From positions 6,125,001 to 6,189,000 of the forward strand of contig NZ_CP012382.1 in assembly GCF_001267885.1 (NCBI RefSeq): a stretch of DNA of 64,000 bases. The letters run 5' to 3'. The stretch is from Streptomyces ambofaciens ATCC 23877. GTDB taxonomy: Bacteria > Actinomycetota > Actinomycetes > Streptomycetales > Streptomycetaceae. The position numbers and the translations under genes were made by a program. The notes under the pieces are model-generated. The model saw only the letters and a list, made by a program, of their open reading frames with translations. It made no database searches and was not told where the DNA came from. Positions 1 through 9,170 of the stretch are shown here, piece after piece (position 1 is the stretch's first letter; every line of letters begins with the position of its first letter).

Positions 1-296
1 CTGGCGCCTTCGCCCAGGGCACGCGCGATGTAGTCGTCGTTGCTGAACGTCGTGAAAATGATCACGGCCGTGCCCGCGTCGGACTTCAGGATCTCGGAAG
101 CGGCGTCGAGTCCGTCGAGCTGCGGCATCTGCACGTCCAGGAGTGCCACGTCCGGCCGGTGCCGGCGCACCAGTTCCACGGCCTCCCGGCCGGTGGACGC
201 CTCGGCCACCACCTCGATCTCCGGATCGGCCGACAGGATCGCCCGGGCCCCCGCGCGCATCATCGTCTCGTCGTCGGCGATCAGAACCCGAATCAC
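1..296 (-). CDS. Two-component response regulator, NarL/FixJ-type receiver (3' part outside window)
   Basis: The reverse strand from a GTG at 296 encodes the first 98 residues of a receiver domain: an acidic pocket at D8-D9, the phosphoacceptor D54 in LLDVQMPQLDG, and the beta4 motif FTTFSNDDY. The C-terminal DNA-binding domain, presumably LuxR-type HTH, would lie left of base 1. It is divergent from the histidine kinase starting at 356, with 59 bases between them, so the two form a likely cognate pair. The kinase's HisKA_3 type is known to partner NarL/FixJ regulators. Partner and target genes are inference; the receiver domain is seen directly. Confidence 0.88.
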   Translation of the reverse strand, partial: MIRVLIADDETMMRAGARAILSADPEIEVVAEASTGREAVELVRRHRPDVALLDVQMPQLDGLDAASEILKSDAGTAVIIFTTFSNDDYIARALGEGA

Positions 297-355
297 ACGT
301 TCCCCATTTCTTCCGCCGGGGCTGTCGCCGCACCGGCGTGCTGTCAGGACTCCCG

Positions 356-1966
356 ATGAAAAGCCGCTGGAAGTCCTGGGATCCTGCTCGGACCAGTCGA
401 TCCCGCATCCTTGTCGAGCGTGCCCGGCAACGCAAGGTCGTCCGAAGTGCCGTGCTCTGGGCGGCACTCGCCGTCCCCGCGCTGCTCGACTCGCCCGGCG
501 ACGCCGATCCCCGGTCCCTGTGGTGGCGGCTGGCCGGCGTCCTGCTGCTCGTACCCGTCGTCGTGCTCCGGGCCACGCGGCTGTCGCTGGCCTGCGGGAC
601 CACCGCGGTCCTGAGTCTCGTCAGCCCCTGGTTCGCGCCCAGCCTGTTCGTCATGGGCTACCTGGCCGGCCGGCGCGGCGACGCGCGAGGGCGTCCCGTC
701 GACACGGCGGTGGCCGTCACGGCGGTGCTGACGACCCTGGGCGTCCTGGGGCTCAGGGCGGGCCACCTCACCACCTGGCTGAACAGCGTCCCGTTGCTGG
801 TGGGCGCCGTGACCGCGTGGCTGGCCGGCCGGCACCGCCACCAGCGCCGCGAACTCGAACTCGCCGGCTGGCAGCGGGCCCGGCACCTCGAGCGGGAGTA
901 CGAGCTCGCCGCCGACCGGGCCAGGACCCGGGAACGCGCCCGCATCGCCCAGGACATGCACGACCAGCTCGGGCACGACCTCACCCTCATCGCCATGCAG
1001 GCCGCCGCCCTGGAGGTCGCCCCCGACCTGGACGCGTCCGTGCGGGCCACGGCGAAGCAGCTGCGCGGCAACGCGGGGCAGGCCGTGAGCAGGCTCAGCG
1101 ACATCATCGGAGTGCTGCGCGTGGACACGGCGCAGGAACCGACGACACCGCGCGAGGACCTCATGACGACGGTGGACCGTGCGCGGACCGCGGGGATGCT
1201 GATCGACCTGCGGCGGATCGGCCTCGACGTCACGGCCCCGGCCGCGGTCGAGGAAGCGGTGCGGCGGGTGGTCCAGGAGTCGCTCACCAACGCCGCCAAG
1301 CACGCCCCCGGCGAGGAGGTGCGGATCCGGATCGACCGCCTGACGGACCACACGGTCGTCACCGTCACCAACGGCATCTCCGACGGCCCGTCCGAGCCGG
1401 CCGTCGGCAACGGCACGGGACTGGTCGGTCTCTCCGAGCGGGTCCAGGTGCTCGGCGGGACGCTCACCGCCCGGCTCCGCGAGGACGGCGTGTTCGAGGT
1501 CACGGCCCGCGTGCCGCACTCCGGGGAGCTGTACGGGGCCGGCGCCGCCGGTCCCCGGGGCCCGCTCGGTGTTCCGCTCACCGTCACGGCCCAGCGGGAC
1601 GCCGAGCAGCGGGTCCGCCGCAGCCTCGTGACGATGCTGGCGGTGCCCGTGGTGGCCGTCGCCGTCGTGTGCGTGATGATGGTCGTCTACTTCTCGAACG
1701 CGTTCGACAGCAGCGCGACGCTGGACGCCTCCACCTACCGCGGGCTGGCGCGGGGCGAGCGATGGCAGGACCTGCGGACGGTGCTGCCCGCGGAGCAGGT
1801 GCCCGCGGAGTGGCACGCGGGCTCCCCGCCGGCGCCCGAGCGCGCCGTGTGCCGGTACTACCGGGCCGAGGGCGGTGGCCTCTTCTCGATGGAGGCGGGC
1901 GTGTACCGGCTGTGCTTCGTCGACGGACGGCTGGCGGCCAAGGACGTGCTGTCCGACGAGCGGTAG
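356..1966 (+). CDS. HisKA_3 sensor histidine kinase with extra C-terminal membrane-anchored domain
   Basis: A 536-residue kinase. Hydrophobic segments fill residues 25-170. The phosphoacceptor His202 lies in DMHDQLGHDL (HisKA_3), the N box (ESLTNAAKHAP) is near residue 311, and the G box (GTGLVGLSERV) is near 365. Unlike most members it does not end after the ATPase domain: a long hydrophobic helix at about 423-447 (VVAVAVVCVMMVVYF) leads to a roughly 85-residue tail with two Cys (CRYYRAEGG, YRLCFVDG) that would be extracytoplasmic. The ATG at 356 was preferred; an in-frame GTG at 338 is an alternative. It should phosphorylate the divergent response regulator. The signal sensed is unknown. 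Confidence 0.88.
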   Translation: MKSRWKSWDPARTSRSRILVERARQRKVVRSAVLWAALAVPALLDSPGDADPRSLWWRLAGVLLLVPVVVLRATRLSLACGTTAVLSLVSPWFAPSLFVMGYLAGRRGDARGRPVDTAVAVTAVLTTLGVLGLRAGHLTTWLNSVPLLVGAVTAWLAGRHRHQRRELELAGWQRARHLEREYELAADRARTRERARIAQDMHDQLGHDLTLIAMQAAALEVAPDLDASVRATAKQLRGNAGQAVSRLSDIIGVLRVDTAQEPTTPREDLMTTVDRARTAGMLIDLRRIGLDVTAPAAVEEAVRRVVQESLTNAAKHAPGEEVRIRIDRLTDHTVVTVTNGISDGPSEPAVGNGTGLVGLSERVQVLGGTLTARLREDGVFEVTARVPHSGELYGAGAAGPRGPLGVPLTVTAQRDAEQRVRRSLVTMLAVPVVAVAVVCVMMVVYFSNAFDSSATLDASTYRGLARGERWQDLRTVLPAEQVPAEWHAGSPPAPERAVCRYYRAEGGGLFSMEAGVYRLCFVDGRLAAKDVLSDER

Positions 1967-2034
1967 CCGGGGCGAGGGGGTGGCCGGCCGGAGTCGAGGG
2001 CGTGTTCTCCGTCCTGCGGGAAACCTGAGGCGTC

Positions 2035-3438
2035 ATGGCGAGATTCGGAACACGAAAGCCGGCGGACGCTGAGGACGGTCCGGCGCTGAAGCGGGCGCTG
2101 ACCACCCCGCTGCTGTACTTCTTCATCCTGGGCGACGTGCTCGGCGCGGGGGTGTACGTCCTGGTGGGGCAGGTGGCCGCCGACACCGGGGGAGCGGTGT
2201 GGGTGCCGCTGGTCGTCGCGCTGCTGCTGGCGCTGCTGACCGCGGCCTCCTACGCCGAGCTGGCCACGAAGTACCCCCGGGCGGGCGGCGCCTCCCACTA
2301 CACCACCCTGGCCTTCGGGCCGTTCGCCGGGTTCGTCGCGGGTTTCTGCATGCTCGCCGCCGGCATCGTCTCCGTGGCCGCGCTGGCCCGCGGCTTCGGG
2401 GGCGACTACCTGTCGGCCTTCGTGACGCTGCCGGTGGGCCTCGTCGCCGTGGTGTTCCTCGCCCTGCTCGCGCTGGTCAACGCGCGGGGCATCAAGGAGT
2501 CCACCCGGGCCAACGTCGTCGCCACCGTCATCGAGGTCGGCGGCCTGCTCGTCATCGTCGCCCTCGGCGCGTGGCTGCTGCTGCGCGGCGACGGCGACGT
2601 GGCACGGCTCGGGCAGCTCGGGACGCCGGACAAGGGAGCCGCGGCGGCCGTACTGAGCGGCTCCGTACTGGCCTACTACTCCTTCGTCGGTTTCGAGACC
2701 TCCGTGAACGTCGCCGAGGAGACCCGCGACCCCCGCCGCTCCTACCCGCGCGCCCTCTTCGGCGCCCTCGCCACCGCCGGCGCCGTGTACGTACTGGTGG
2801 GGCTCGCGGCGTCCGTGGCCGTGCCGACGGCCCGGCTCGCCGAGTCGAGCGGGCCGCTGCTGGAGGTCGTCGAGGCGGCCGGCGGCGTGCCGACCCGCCT
2901 GTTCAGCGCCATCGCCCTGGTCGCCGTGGCGAACGGCGCGCTGCTCACCGGCATCATGTCCTCCCGCCTGGCGTACGGCATGGCCCGGGACGGGCTGCTG
3001 CCCGTCACGCTGACCAAGGTGCTGCCCGGGCGCCGTACGCCCTGGGCGGCGATCGCGGTCACGACCGTGCTGTCGATGCTGCTCGCGCTCACCGGCAGCG
3101 TCGCCACCCTGGCTTCCACCCTGGTCCTGCTGCTGCTCGTGGTCTTCCTCATGGTCAACACGGCCGTCCTCGTCCTGCGCCGCGACCCGGGTGAGGCCGA
3201 CCACTTCCGGGCCCCGACCGTGCTCCCCGTGCTGGGAGCGGCCTCCTGCGTCGCGCTCGCCACCCAGATCGAGGCCGAGGTGTGGCTGCGCGGACTGCTG
3301 GTCGTGGCCGTGGGAACGGTCCTCGCCGCGGTCGCCGCCGTACGGCGGGGCGGACGGGGGGACGCGACCGAGCGCGAAGGCCGTTCGGACCGGGCCCGGG
3401 AGACGCACGAGGCGGGCGGCTCGGACCAGGCGCGGTAG
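2035..3438 (+). CDS. APC-superfamily amino acid permease
   Basis: A 467-residue integral membrane protein with about 12 hydrophobic helices. The first helix carries the APC substrate-binding signature GDVLGAGVYVLVG, and a later segment reads YYSFVGFETSVNVAEET, typical of the amino acid/polyamine/organocation family. A charged tail of about 30 residues (REGRSDRARETHEAGGSDQAR) is probably cytoplasmic. It starts 68 bases after the kinase gene on the same strand and may share its transcript, but nothing in the sequence identifies the substrate. A bacterial amino acid or metabolite uptake role is inferred from the family. Confidence 0.85.
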   Translation: MARFGTRKPADAEDGPALKRALTTPLLYFFILGDVLGAGVYVLVGQVAADTGGAVWVPLVVALLLALLTAASYAELATKYPRAGGASHYTTLAFGPFAGFVAGFCMLAAGIVSVAALARGFGGDYLSAFVTLPVGLVAVVFLALLALVNARGIKESTRANVVATVIEVGGLLVIVALGAWLLLRGDGDVARLGQLGTPDKGAAAAVLSGSVLAYYSFVGFETSVNVAEETRDPRRSYPRALFGALATAGAVYVLVGLAASVAVPTARLAESSGPLLEVVEAAGGVPTRLFSAIALVAVANGALLTGIMSSRLAYGMARDGLLPVTLTKVLPGRRTPWAAIAVTTVLSMLLALTGSVATLASTLVLLLLVVFLMVNTAVLVLRRDPGEADHFRAPTVLPVLGAASCVALATQIEAEVWLRGLLVVAVGTVLAAVAAVRRGGRGDATEREGRSDRARETHEAGGSDQAR

Positions 3439-3652
3439 CGGTCGGCGAAGGCGCAGCCCGTCGCCCGCCGTACGTCGACCCCGCCCGTCGCTCGTCACCC
3501 TCCACCCGTCGCCCGGCGTGGGGTGCCCGAGTCGGCCGGGGCGCCCGAGTCGGCCGGGGCGCCGGGGAGGGCGGGTCGCCGGTCGGGCCCGGGTGCGGCC
3601 TCCGTGCCAGAATGGACGCCCCGTCGCCCCACCACGCGCCCCAGAGGTTCCC

Positions 3653-4300
3653 GTGACCAAGCCCGTCGCCCGCGAGCCGCAGCGACGCAACGCGCGGTCC
3701 AACCGGGCGCGCATCCTGGCCACGGCCCGCCGCGAACTCGGACGGAACCCGGACACCACCCTGGAGGAGCTGGCCCGCGCCGCCGGCGTCGTACGGCGCA
3801 CCCTCTTCGGTCACTTCCCGGGGCGCGCGGCACTCCTGGAGGCCCTCGCCGAGGAGGCCTCGGAGGTGCTGCGGAGCGCGATGGCCGCCGGTGCGGAGCG
3901 CATCGGGCCCGCGGAACCGGCCGAGCGTGCCCTCGCGTACTTCGTGCTGCTGATGTGGCCGGTCGGCGACCGCTACCGGATGCTCCTGGCGCTGGCCCGG
4001 CACGACCTGGGCGTGGAGCGCGTGTCGGAGATCCTGGCACCGGCCCGCGCCGAGGTCACCGCCATCCTGGAGCGCGGCCAGCGGGACGGAGCCTTCCCCG
4101 CGCATCTGCCGCCCGCCGTGCTGAGCGCCGGCCTGGAGGCGATGACGGTCGCCCTGCTGGAGCAGGTCAACACCGGGGCGCTGGAGGACGACGGCACCCG
4201 GGTCGCCCTGGCCCAGCTCATCGCGGCCGGCGTACCGGAGCAGCGGGCCCGGGCCGTAGTCGAGGACGTCACCCCCGCGGAGCCCGTCCCGGGCGAGTGA
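3653..4300 (+). CDS. TetR/AcrR-family transcriptional regulator
   Basis: A 215-residue protein. The N-terminal TetR HTH is clear: RARILATARREL, then TLEELARAAGVVRRTLFGHFPGR (residues about 15-60), followed by an all-helical ligand-binding domain. The GTG at 3653 is chosen because it sits just before the basic arm preceding the HTH. The next gene downstream on the same strand is a DHA2-type drug exporter whose promoter carries two palindromes, so this protein is a plausible repressor of that exporter. That link is inference; a distant TetR could equally be the ligand. Confidence 0.88.
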   Translation: MTKPVAREPQRRNARSNRARILATARRELGRNPDTTLEELARAAGVVRRTLFGHFPGRAALLEALAEEASEVLRSAMAAGAERIGPAEPAERALAYFVLLMWPVGDRYRMLLALARHDLGVERVSEILAPARAEVTAILERGQRDGAFPAHLPPAVLSAGLEAMTVALLEQVNTGALEDDGTRVALAQLIAAGVPEQRARAVVEDVTPAEPVPGE

Positions 4301-4584
4301 GCCACCGGCCACCCCCGCACTCCCGCCGCCGGCTCACCCGCCCCACCCCCGGCTGACCCCATCCCCCTCCCGCTCGCGTGCCGCCCGCGCTCCCACGGGG
4401 ACCGTGCCGATCCCTGCCCACGCGCCGCGCTGACCGCCGGGCGCCAGCCGCGCTGCCCGCCACGTACCTACCGCGCCGACCGCTACGTGCCCACCGCCAC
4501 GTACCCACCACCACGCGCCCACCGCGCCCACCGCGCCCACCGCGCTCGCCCCGCACGTCGCGCCCGTGCGAGGCGCGCCCGGCC

Positions 4585-4680
4585 CCGGACCCGGCACCGC
4601 CCCCGGACCCGGCACCGCCCCCGGACCCGGCACCGCCCCCGGACCCGGCACCGCCCCCGGACCCGGTACCGCCCCCGGAC
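4585..4680. repeat. 18-bp GC-rich tandem repeat (about 5 copies)
   Basis: Five consecutive 18-base units (CCGGACCCGGCACCGCCC, the last with GGTACC) run from 4585 to 4674, followed by a partial unit. The 514-base gap between the TetR gene and the exporter (4301-4814) holds no convincing gene: every frame gives low-complexity Pro/Arg/Gly peptide. Its other content is a C-rich tract from 4301 to 4584 with no identifiable feature, and the exporter promoter at the right end. Copy number may vary between strains. Confidence 0.9.
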
Positions 4681-4729
4681 CGGGCGGGACCGGCAACGCG
4701 CACGGGTGGCCGAGGCACCCTCCCCGTAT

Positions 4730-4785
4730 TTGCACCTCAATGTGCAACAAACTACGCTGCCCCTAGTCTGCACATCGATGGGCAA
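4730..4785 (+). promoter_or_regulatory. Promoter with two TetR-type palindromic operators for the MFS exporter
   Basis: Positions 4730-4747 form a perfect inverted repeat TTGCAC-CTCAAT-GTGCAA. A second, weaker copy with the same 6-nt spacer lies at 4768-4785 (CTGCAC-ATCGAT-GGGCAA), 38 bases downstream. The first half-site doubles as a -35 element: TTGCAC at 4730, 17-base spacer, TACGCT at 4753 as -10. Repressor binding would therefore block polymerase directly. The exporter starts at 4815. The palindromes are seen; the regulator is inferred to be TetR-like. Confidence 0.75.
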
Positions 4786-4814
4786 TTAACTAGCCCCAGT
4801 CCCCGGGAGCCCCG

Positions 4815-6431
4815 ATGCCCCTCCTAGCCACCACCCCCGTCGAGAAGATGACCGGGCCGTACGCGCGGCGCTGGTGGGCCCTGGTCGTCCTGTGCCTGAG
4901 CCTGCTGATCGTCGTCATGGCCAACACGTCGCTGATCGTGGCCGCGCCGGACATGACGGCCGACCTGGGCCTGAGCAGCAGCGACCTGCAGTGGGTCATC
5001 GACGGCTACACCGTCCCGTACGCCGCGCTGATGCTGGTCCTCGGCTCGGTCGGCGACAAGTACAGCCGCCGCGGCGCCCTGATCACCGGCCTGGTGGTCT
5101 TCGCGGGCGGTTCCGTGATGGGCAGCCTGGTGGAGGAGACCGGGCTGGTCATCGCGGCCCGGGCGATCATGGGCGTCGGGGCCGCCGTCGTCATGCCGGC
5201 CACGCTGTCCCTCCTGGTGGCGGTCTTCCCCAAGGGGGAGCGGGCCCGGGCCATCACCGCCTGGACCGCCACCTCCGGCCTCGCCATCGCGGTCGGCCCG
5301 CTGGTCGCCGGCCGCCTCCTGGAGGACCACGCCTGGGGCTCGACCTTCCTGGTCAACGTCCCCGTCGCGGTCGCCGCCGTGGTGGGCGCGCTGCTCCTCG
5401 TCCCGCCGTCGAAGGCGACCGGCATGGGCCGTATCGACTACGTGGGCGGTCTGCTGTCCATCGTCTCCGTCGGCAGCCTGGTCTACGCGAGCATCGAGGG
5501 TCCGCACTTCGGCTGGGGCACCGGTCCGGTCGCCGCGGCCGTCGTCGCGGTGGTGGGCCTCGTGGCCTTCGTGGCCTGGGAGCTGCGTCACCCGCACCCC
5601 ATGCTGGACGTGCGGAGGTTCCTCCTGCGGCCGTTCAGCGGCTCGATGCTGGCGGTGCTGTTCTTCTTCTTCGGCACCTACGGCGCCATCTACTACGCCA
5701 CGCAGTTCCTGCAGTTCGTGCTGGGCTTCGGCGCGCTGGAGACCGGCGTGCGGCTGCTGCCGCTGGCCGGCGCCGTGTTCGTCGGCGCCGCCGTCACCGG
5801 CAGGCTGACGCCGAGGCTGGGGGTGAAGGCCATGGTCGGCTCCGGCATGGTGCTCGGCACCGTCGGTGTGCTCCTGCTGGTCCTCGTCGAGAAGGACTCG
5901 ACCTACGCCGACTTCCTGGCCCCGATGATGCTGCTGGGCCTCGCGATCGGGCTGAGCGTCTCCCCGGCCACCGACACCATCATGGGTTCCTTCCCGGAGA
6001 GCGAGCTGGGCGTCGGCGGCGGCGCCAACGACACCGCGCTGGAGCTCGGCGGCTCCCTGGGGATCGCCGTGCTGGGCTCCCTGCTCGGCACCGCCTACCG
6101 GGACGAACTCGCCGACCTGGCCGGCGGCCGGCTCCCGGCCGCCGCACTGGACACCGCCCAGGACTCCGTCGGCGGCGGACTGGCCGTCGCCGAGCGGCTC
6201 GCGACCGACCCCTCCGCCGGACCGCGGCAGGCCGAGGCCCTGGCGGACGCCGTGAACCAGTCCTTCGCCCACGGCGTCGCCACGACCAGCCTCGTCGGCG
6301 GCATCATCATGGCCGCCGGCACCCTCGTCGTCCTCGCCGTCCTGCCCGGCCGCCGCCGCACCGCCCACCGCCTGCCGGAGGACGACCCGGCACGGACCCG
6401 GGACGCGGAGCTCAGCGACTCGGCACGGTGA
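4815..6431 (+). CDS. MFS exporter, DHA2 (14-TMS, EmrB/QacA-like) family
   Basis: A 538-residue transporter with about 14 hydrophobic segments. After helix 1 comes NTSLIVAAPDMTADLGLSSSDLQWVIDGYT, the DHA2 signature region, followed by GSVGDKYSRRGAL (loop 2-3 motif A). Such proteins export drugs or toxic metabolites using the proton gradient. An upstream double palindrome and a TetR gene 515 bases before it suggest substrate-inducible expression. The N-terminus MPLLATTPVEKM fits a start at 4815, 30 bases after the second operator. Substrate is unknown. Confidence 0.9.
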   Translation: MPLLATTPVEKMTGPYARRWWALVVLCLSLLIVVMANTSLIVAAPDMTADLGLSSSDLQWVIDGYTVPYAALMLVLGSVGDKYSRRGALITGLVVFAGGSVMGSLVEETGLVIAARAIMGVGAAVVMPATLSLLVAVFPKGERARAITAWTATSGLAIAVGPLVAGRLLEDHAWGSTFLVNVPVAVAAVVGALLLVPPSKATGMGRIDYVGGLLSIVSVGSLVYASIEGPHFGWGTGPVAAAVVAVVGLVAFVAWELRHPHPMLDVRRFLLRPFSGSMLAVLFFFFGTYGAIYYATQFLQFVLGFGALETGVRLLPLAGAVFVGAAVTGRLTPRLGVKAMVGSGMVLGTVGVLLLVLVEKDSTYADFLAPMMLLGLAIGLSVSPATDTIMGSFPESELGVGGGANDTALELGGSLGIAVLGSLLGTAYRDELADLAGGRLPAAALDTAQDSVGGGLAVAERLATDPSAGPRQAEALADAVNQSFAHGVATTSLVGGIIMAAGTLVVLAVLPGRRRTAHRLPEDDPARTRDAELSDSAR

Positions 6432-6452
6432 GCCGCTCCGGCCGGCTCCGCG

Positions 6453-7310
6453 TCAGTCGGTCAGAGCGGCCAGCTCCTCCGGTGTGCGCGGGCCGGCCGC
6501 CGAGTCCGTCAGCAGGCCCCGTGCCCGCAGCACCCGCGCCACCGCCACCCCCCACGGCAACCGCAGCCCCGCCTGCCGCAGCAGCTCCGTGCGGGCCAGC
6601 GTCGGGGCCGTCGGACCCGTGTGCACACCGGCCGGGGTGAGCAGGGCCGCCTCGTCGGACCAGCGCAGGGCGAGGTCGACGTCATGGGTGGCCATCACCA
6701 CCGTGGTGCCGCCCGCGCGGAGCCGGTCCAGGGTGGCGAGCAGCCTCTCCTGCCCGTCCGGGTCGAGCCCCGCGGTCGGCTCGTCGAGGATCAGCACCCG
6801 CGGCCGCATCGCCACGGCACCGGCGATCGCGGTCCGCTTGCGCTGGCCGTACGAGAGCAGATGGGTGGGCCGGTCGGCCAGCGCCGCGATGTCCAGTGCG
6901 GCCAGCGCCTCCCCGACCCGGGACCGGACCTGCGCGTCGGACAGGCCCAGGTTCAGCGGACCGAAGGACACGTCCTGCCCCACCGAGGCCGCGAACAGCT
7001 GGTCGTCCGGGTCCTGCACCACCAGCTGCACCGTGGTCCGCAGCCGGGTCAGCCCCTTGCGGTCGTACACCACCGGCTCCCCGTCCACCGTCAACGTCCC
7101 GGCGTTCGGCCTGAGTCCGCCGCTGAGCAGCCGCATCAGCGTGGTCTTGCCGCTGCCGTTGCGGCCCAGCAGCGCGAGCGCGCGCCCCTCGCGCACCTCG
7201 AAGTCCAGGCCGGTGAGCACGTCCGGGCCCTCCTCGTACGCGAAGGACGCGCCCCGCAGGGCCACCAGGGGCGACGCGGCCGTCCCGGCCCCCTCGATCG
7301 TCTCGTTCAC
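6453..7310 (-). CDS. cbiO: Cobalt ECF transporter ATP-binding protein CbiO
   Basis: A 285-residue ABC ATPase energising metal uptake. Walker A is LGRNGSGKTT, the Q-loop is VVQDPDDQLF (the DDQLF form is typical of ECF ATPases), the signature is LLSYGQRKR (divergent LSGGQ), Walker B is VLILDEPTAGLD and the switch His lies in MATHDVD. The GTG at 7310 overlaps the cbiQ stop by 4 nt (GTGA), which fixes the start. A longer upstream extension in this frame is an overlap artefact. Last gene of the riboswitch-controlled operon cbiM-cbiN-cbiQ-cbiO. Confidence 0.93.
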   Translation of the reverse strand: MNETIEGAGTAASPLVALRGASFAYEEGPDVLTGLDFEVREGRALALLGRNGSGKTTLMRLLSGGLRPNAGTLTVDGEPVVYDRKGLTRLRTTVQLVVQDPDDQLFAASVGQDVSFGPLNLGLSDAQVRSRVGEALAALDIAALADRPTHLLSYGQRKRTAIAGAVAMRPRVLILDEPTAGLDPDGQERLLATLDRLRAGGTTVVMATHDVDLALRWSDEAALLTPAGVHTGPTAPTLARTELLRQAGLRLPWGVAVARVLRARGLLTDSAAGPRTPEELAALTD

Positions 7311-8056
7311 GACAGCGGCCTTTCCAGTACGAGGGTGAGGGCGGCCAGCGCCGCCAGCAGCGCGAGGCTCGCCGCCGTGAAGGGCACCGAGACACGGGCC
7401 TCGGGCACCAGGACCCGCAGCGTGCCGTCGTAACCGCGCCCCGCGAGACCGGACTGGAGCCGCGCCGCCCGGTCGAAGGCCCGTACGAAGGCCGTGGCGC
7501 CGAGCCCGCCGAGGGAGCGCCACGCGGCGGCCCGGCCGGTGTGGCCCAGCCGCGCCGCCTGCGCCTCGCGGATCCGGCGCACGGAGTCCAGCAGCAGGAA
7601 ACTCATGCGGTACGTCACCAGAGCGACGTCCACCACCGGCGCGGGCACCCCGGCCCGCACCAGGCGGGGCAGCAGGTCGGACATCGGGGTGGTGAACGCG
7701 AACAGCAGCACCCCGAGGGAGGCCGCCGAGGTCCGCAGCATCAGCTCACCGGCGCGCACCGGCCCGCCGTCCGCCCATGTCAGGAACCCGTCCGGCCCCC
7801 CGACCCGCACCAGCAGCGGCAGCGCCCCCGTCACGCAGAAACCCAGCGGCACCCGGTACGCCCGCCACAGCCGGCGCCGGGGCACGCCCGCCGGGCCGAG
7901 CAGCACGACGAGCGCCGCCACCAGCACCAGTGCCGCGCCCGGCCAGGGCGGCAGCGAGACGGCGAGCACGGTCAGGCCGAGCCCGAGCACGGCCTTGTCC
8001 ACGGGATGCCGGCGGCGCCACCTGCTGCTGTGCGCCGCCGCGTCGATCGGCAGCAC
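7307..8056 (-). CDS. cbiQ: Cobalt ECF transporter transmembrane protein CbiQ
   Basis: A 249-residue membrane protein of usual CbiQ length with hydrophobic helices at the N-terminal half (VLGLGLTVLAVSLPPWPGAALVLVAALVVLL) and at the end. Coupling-helix-like motifs AQAARLGHTGRAAAWRSLG and ARLQSGLAGRGYDG match the conserved A-R-G boxes of ECF T-components that contact CbiO. It starts with GTG at 8056, immediately after the cbiN stop codon (TGA at 8059-8057), and its own stop overlaps the cbiO start. It links the substrate-capture component CbiM to the ATPase. Confidence 0.92.
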   Translation of the reverse strand: MLPIDAAAHSSRWRRRHPVDKAVLGLGLTVLAVSLPPWPGAALVLVAALVVLLGPAGVPRRRLWRAYRVPLGFCVTGALPLLVRVGGPDGFLTWADGGPVRAGELMLRTSAASLGVLLFAFTTPMSDLLPRLVRAGVPAPVVDVALVTYRMSFLLLDSVRRIREAQAARLGHTGRAAAWRSLGGLGATAFVRAFDRAARLQSGLAGRGYDGTLRVLVPEARVSVPFTAASLALLAALAALTLVLERPLS

Positions 8057-8398
8057 TCAGTCCCCTTCGGGCGCGTCCCGCCCAGCCGTCGCCACCGCCC
8101 GTTCCTCGCCCTGCCGCCGGCCCCGGCGCAGCCCGAAGTAGTAGGCCAGCACACCCGCGCCGAGCGCGGCCTGCACGGCGAACAGCGCCGACTCGATCTC
8201 CCCGGACGGCGGCTCGTACAGCGGCGAGAACCACGGCTCGTAGTCCGGCTCGATCTCGGTGATCGCCGTCTCCGCCTCCGCGTCCGCCCCGGCGAACGGC
8301 TCCTCCTTGTGATCGCCGAGCCCCAGCACCAGCGGCAGCACCGCGAGCGCGGCGACGGCGAGCAGCAGCAGGGCGTTGATCTTCGCGTTGCGGCTCAT
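8057..8398 (-). CDS. cbiN: Cobalt transport accessory protein CbiN
   Basis: A 113-residue protein with an N-terminal membrane helix ([22 protein letters not shown]), a short acidic loop containing [27 protein letters not shown], and a second helix ([20 protein letters not shown]) before a basic tail. This two-helix layout with the periplasmic PDYxPW segment is the CbiN pattern. Its ATG overlaps the cbiM stop (ATGA). CbiN is known to assist CbiM-mediated cobalt loading. The gene is short and easily missed because a longer overlapping frame exists. Confidence 0.9.
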   Translation of the reverse strand: MSRNAKINALLLLAVAALAVLPLVLGLGDHKEEPFAGADAEAETAITEIEPDYEPWFSPLYEPPSGEIESALFAVQAALGAGVLAYYFGLRRGRRQGEERAVATAGRDAPEGD

Positions 8399-9129
8399 CG
8401 GGCCACCACCTCCTCCTGCTCGCCGGACGCGACCTTGCCGGCCCCGGTCCCGTCGTCGGCTCCGGCCGGCCTCGACAGCACACCGAGCCGGGTCAGTTCT
8501 CCCTTGCTGGACTGCACCAGCAGCCGCATGACGACGACCGTGAGCAGGCCCTCGCTCACCGCCAGCGGGATCTGCGTGACGGCGAAGATGGACCCGAACT
8601 TGCCGAGGGCGCCCAGGAAGCCGCTGCCCGGGTCCGGGAAGGCGAGCGCCAGCTGGACGCTGGTGACGCAGTAGGTGGTCAGGTCGGCGACGAAGGCGCC
8701 GAAGAACACCGTGACCATCAGCGGCACGCCGGAGCGGCGCAGCACCCGGTAGACGGCGTAGCCGGCCCAGGGACCGGCGATCGCCATCGAGAAGACGTTG
8801 GCACCGAGCGTGGTCAGCCCGCCGTGCGCGAGCAGCAGCGCCTGGAAGAGCAGGGTGATGGTGCCCAGCACCGCCATGATCGGCGGCCGGAACAGGACGG
8901 CGCCGAGCCCCGTGCCGGTCGGGTGCGAACAACTCCCGGTGACGGACGGCAGCTTCAGGGCCGACAGCACGAACGTGAAGGCTCCGGACGCCCCGAGGAG
9001 CAAGGTGCTCTCCGGGTGTTCCCTGACCTCACGGGTGAGTGACCGTACTCCGTGGACGACGAACGGCGCGGACGCGACACCCCAGGCGATCGCGTGCGCC
9101 GGAGGCAGAAAGCCCTCGGCTATGTGCAT
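8395..9129 (-). CDS. cbiM: Cobalt ECF transporter substrate-capture protein CbiM
   Basis: A 244-residue membrane protein beginning [10 protein letters not shown], where the mature N-terminal Met1-His2 amine and imidazole are known metal ligands. A second ligand motif, [11 protein letters not shown], lies near residues 68-76. Multiple hydrophobic helices follow. It is the first gene of the cbiMNQO operon, and its start lies 42 bases after the P1 stem of a cobalamin riboswitch, so expression should fall when B12 is plentiful. The operon supplies cobalt for B12 synthesis. Confidence 0.94.
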   Translation of the reverse strand: MHIAEGFLPPAHAIAWGVASAPFVVHGVRSLTREVREHPESTLLLGASGAFTFVLSALKLPSVTGSCSHPTGTGLGAVLFRPPIMAVLGTITLLFQALLLAHGGLTTLGANVFSMAIAGPWAGYAVYRVLRRSGVPLMVTVFFGAFVADLTTYCVTSVQLALAFPDPGSGFLGALGKFGSIFAVTQIPLAVSEGLLTVVVMRLLVQSSKGELTRLGVLSRPAGADDGTGAGKVASGEQEEVVAR

Positions 9130-9170
9130 GGCTCAGCAGACCCTCTCCAGCACCTCGTGGATGGACGACG

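Noticed and set aside
40..2028. A 662-codon plus-strand frame over the two-component genes
   Set aside because: Arg/Ala/Gly-rich shadow frame; the response regulator (minus) and kinase (other plus frame) have clear motifs.
4378..4827. Pro-rich frames over the 18-bp repeat
   Set aside because: Open in all frames because of the repeat, with no ribosome site or conserved domain; treated as non-coding repeat.
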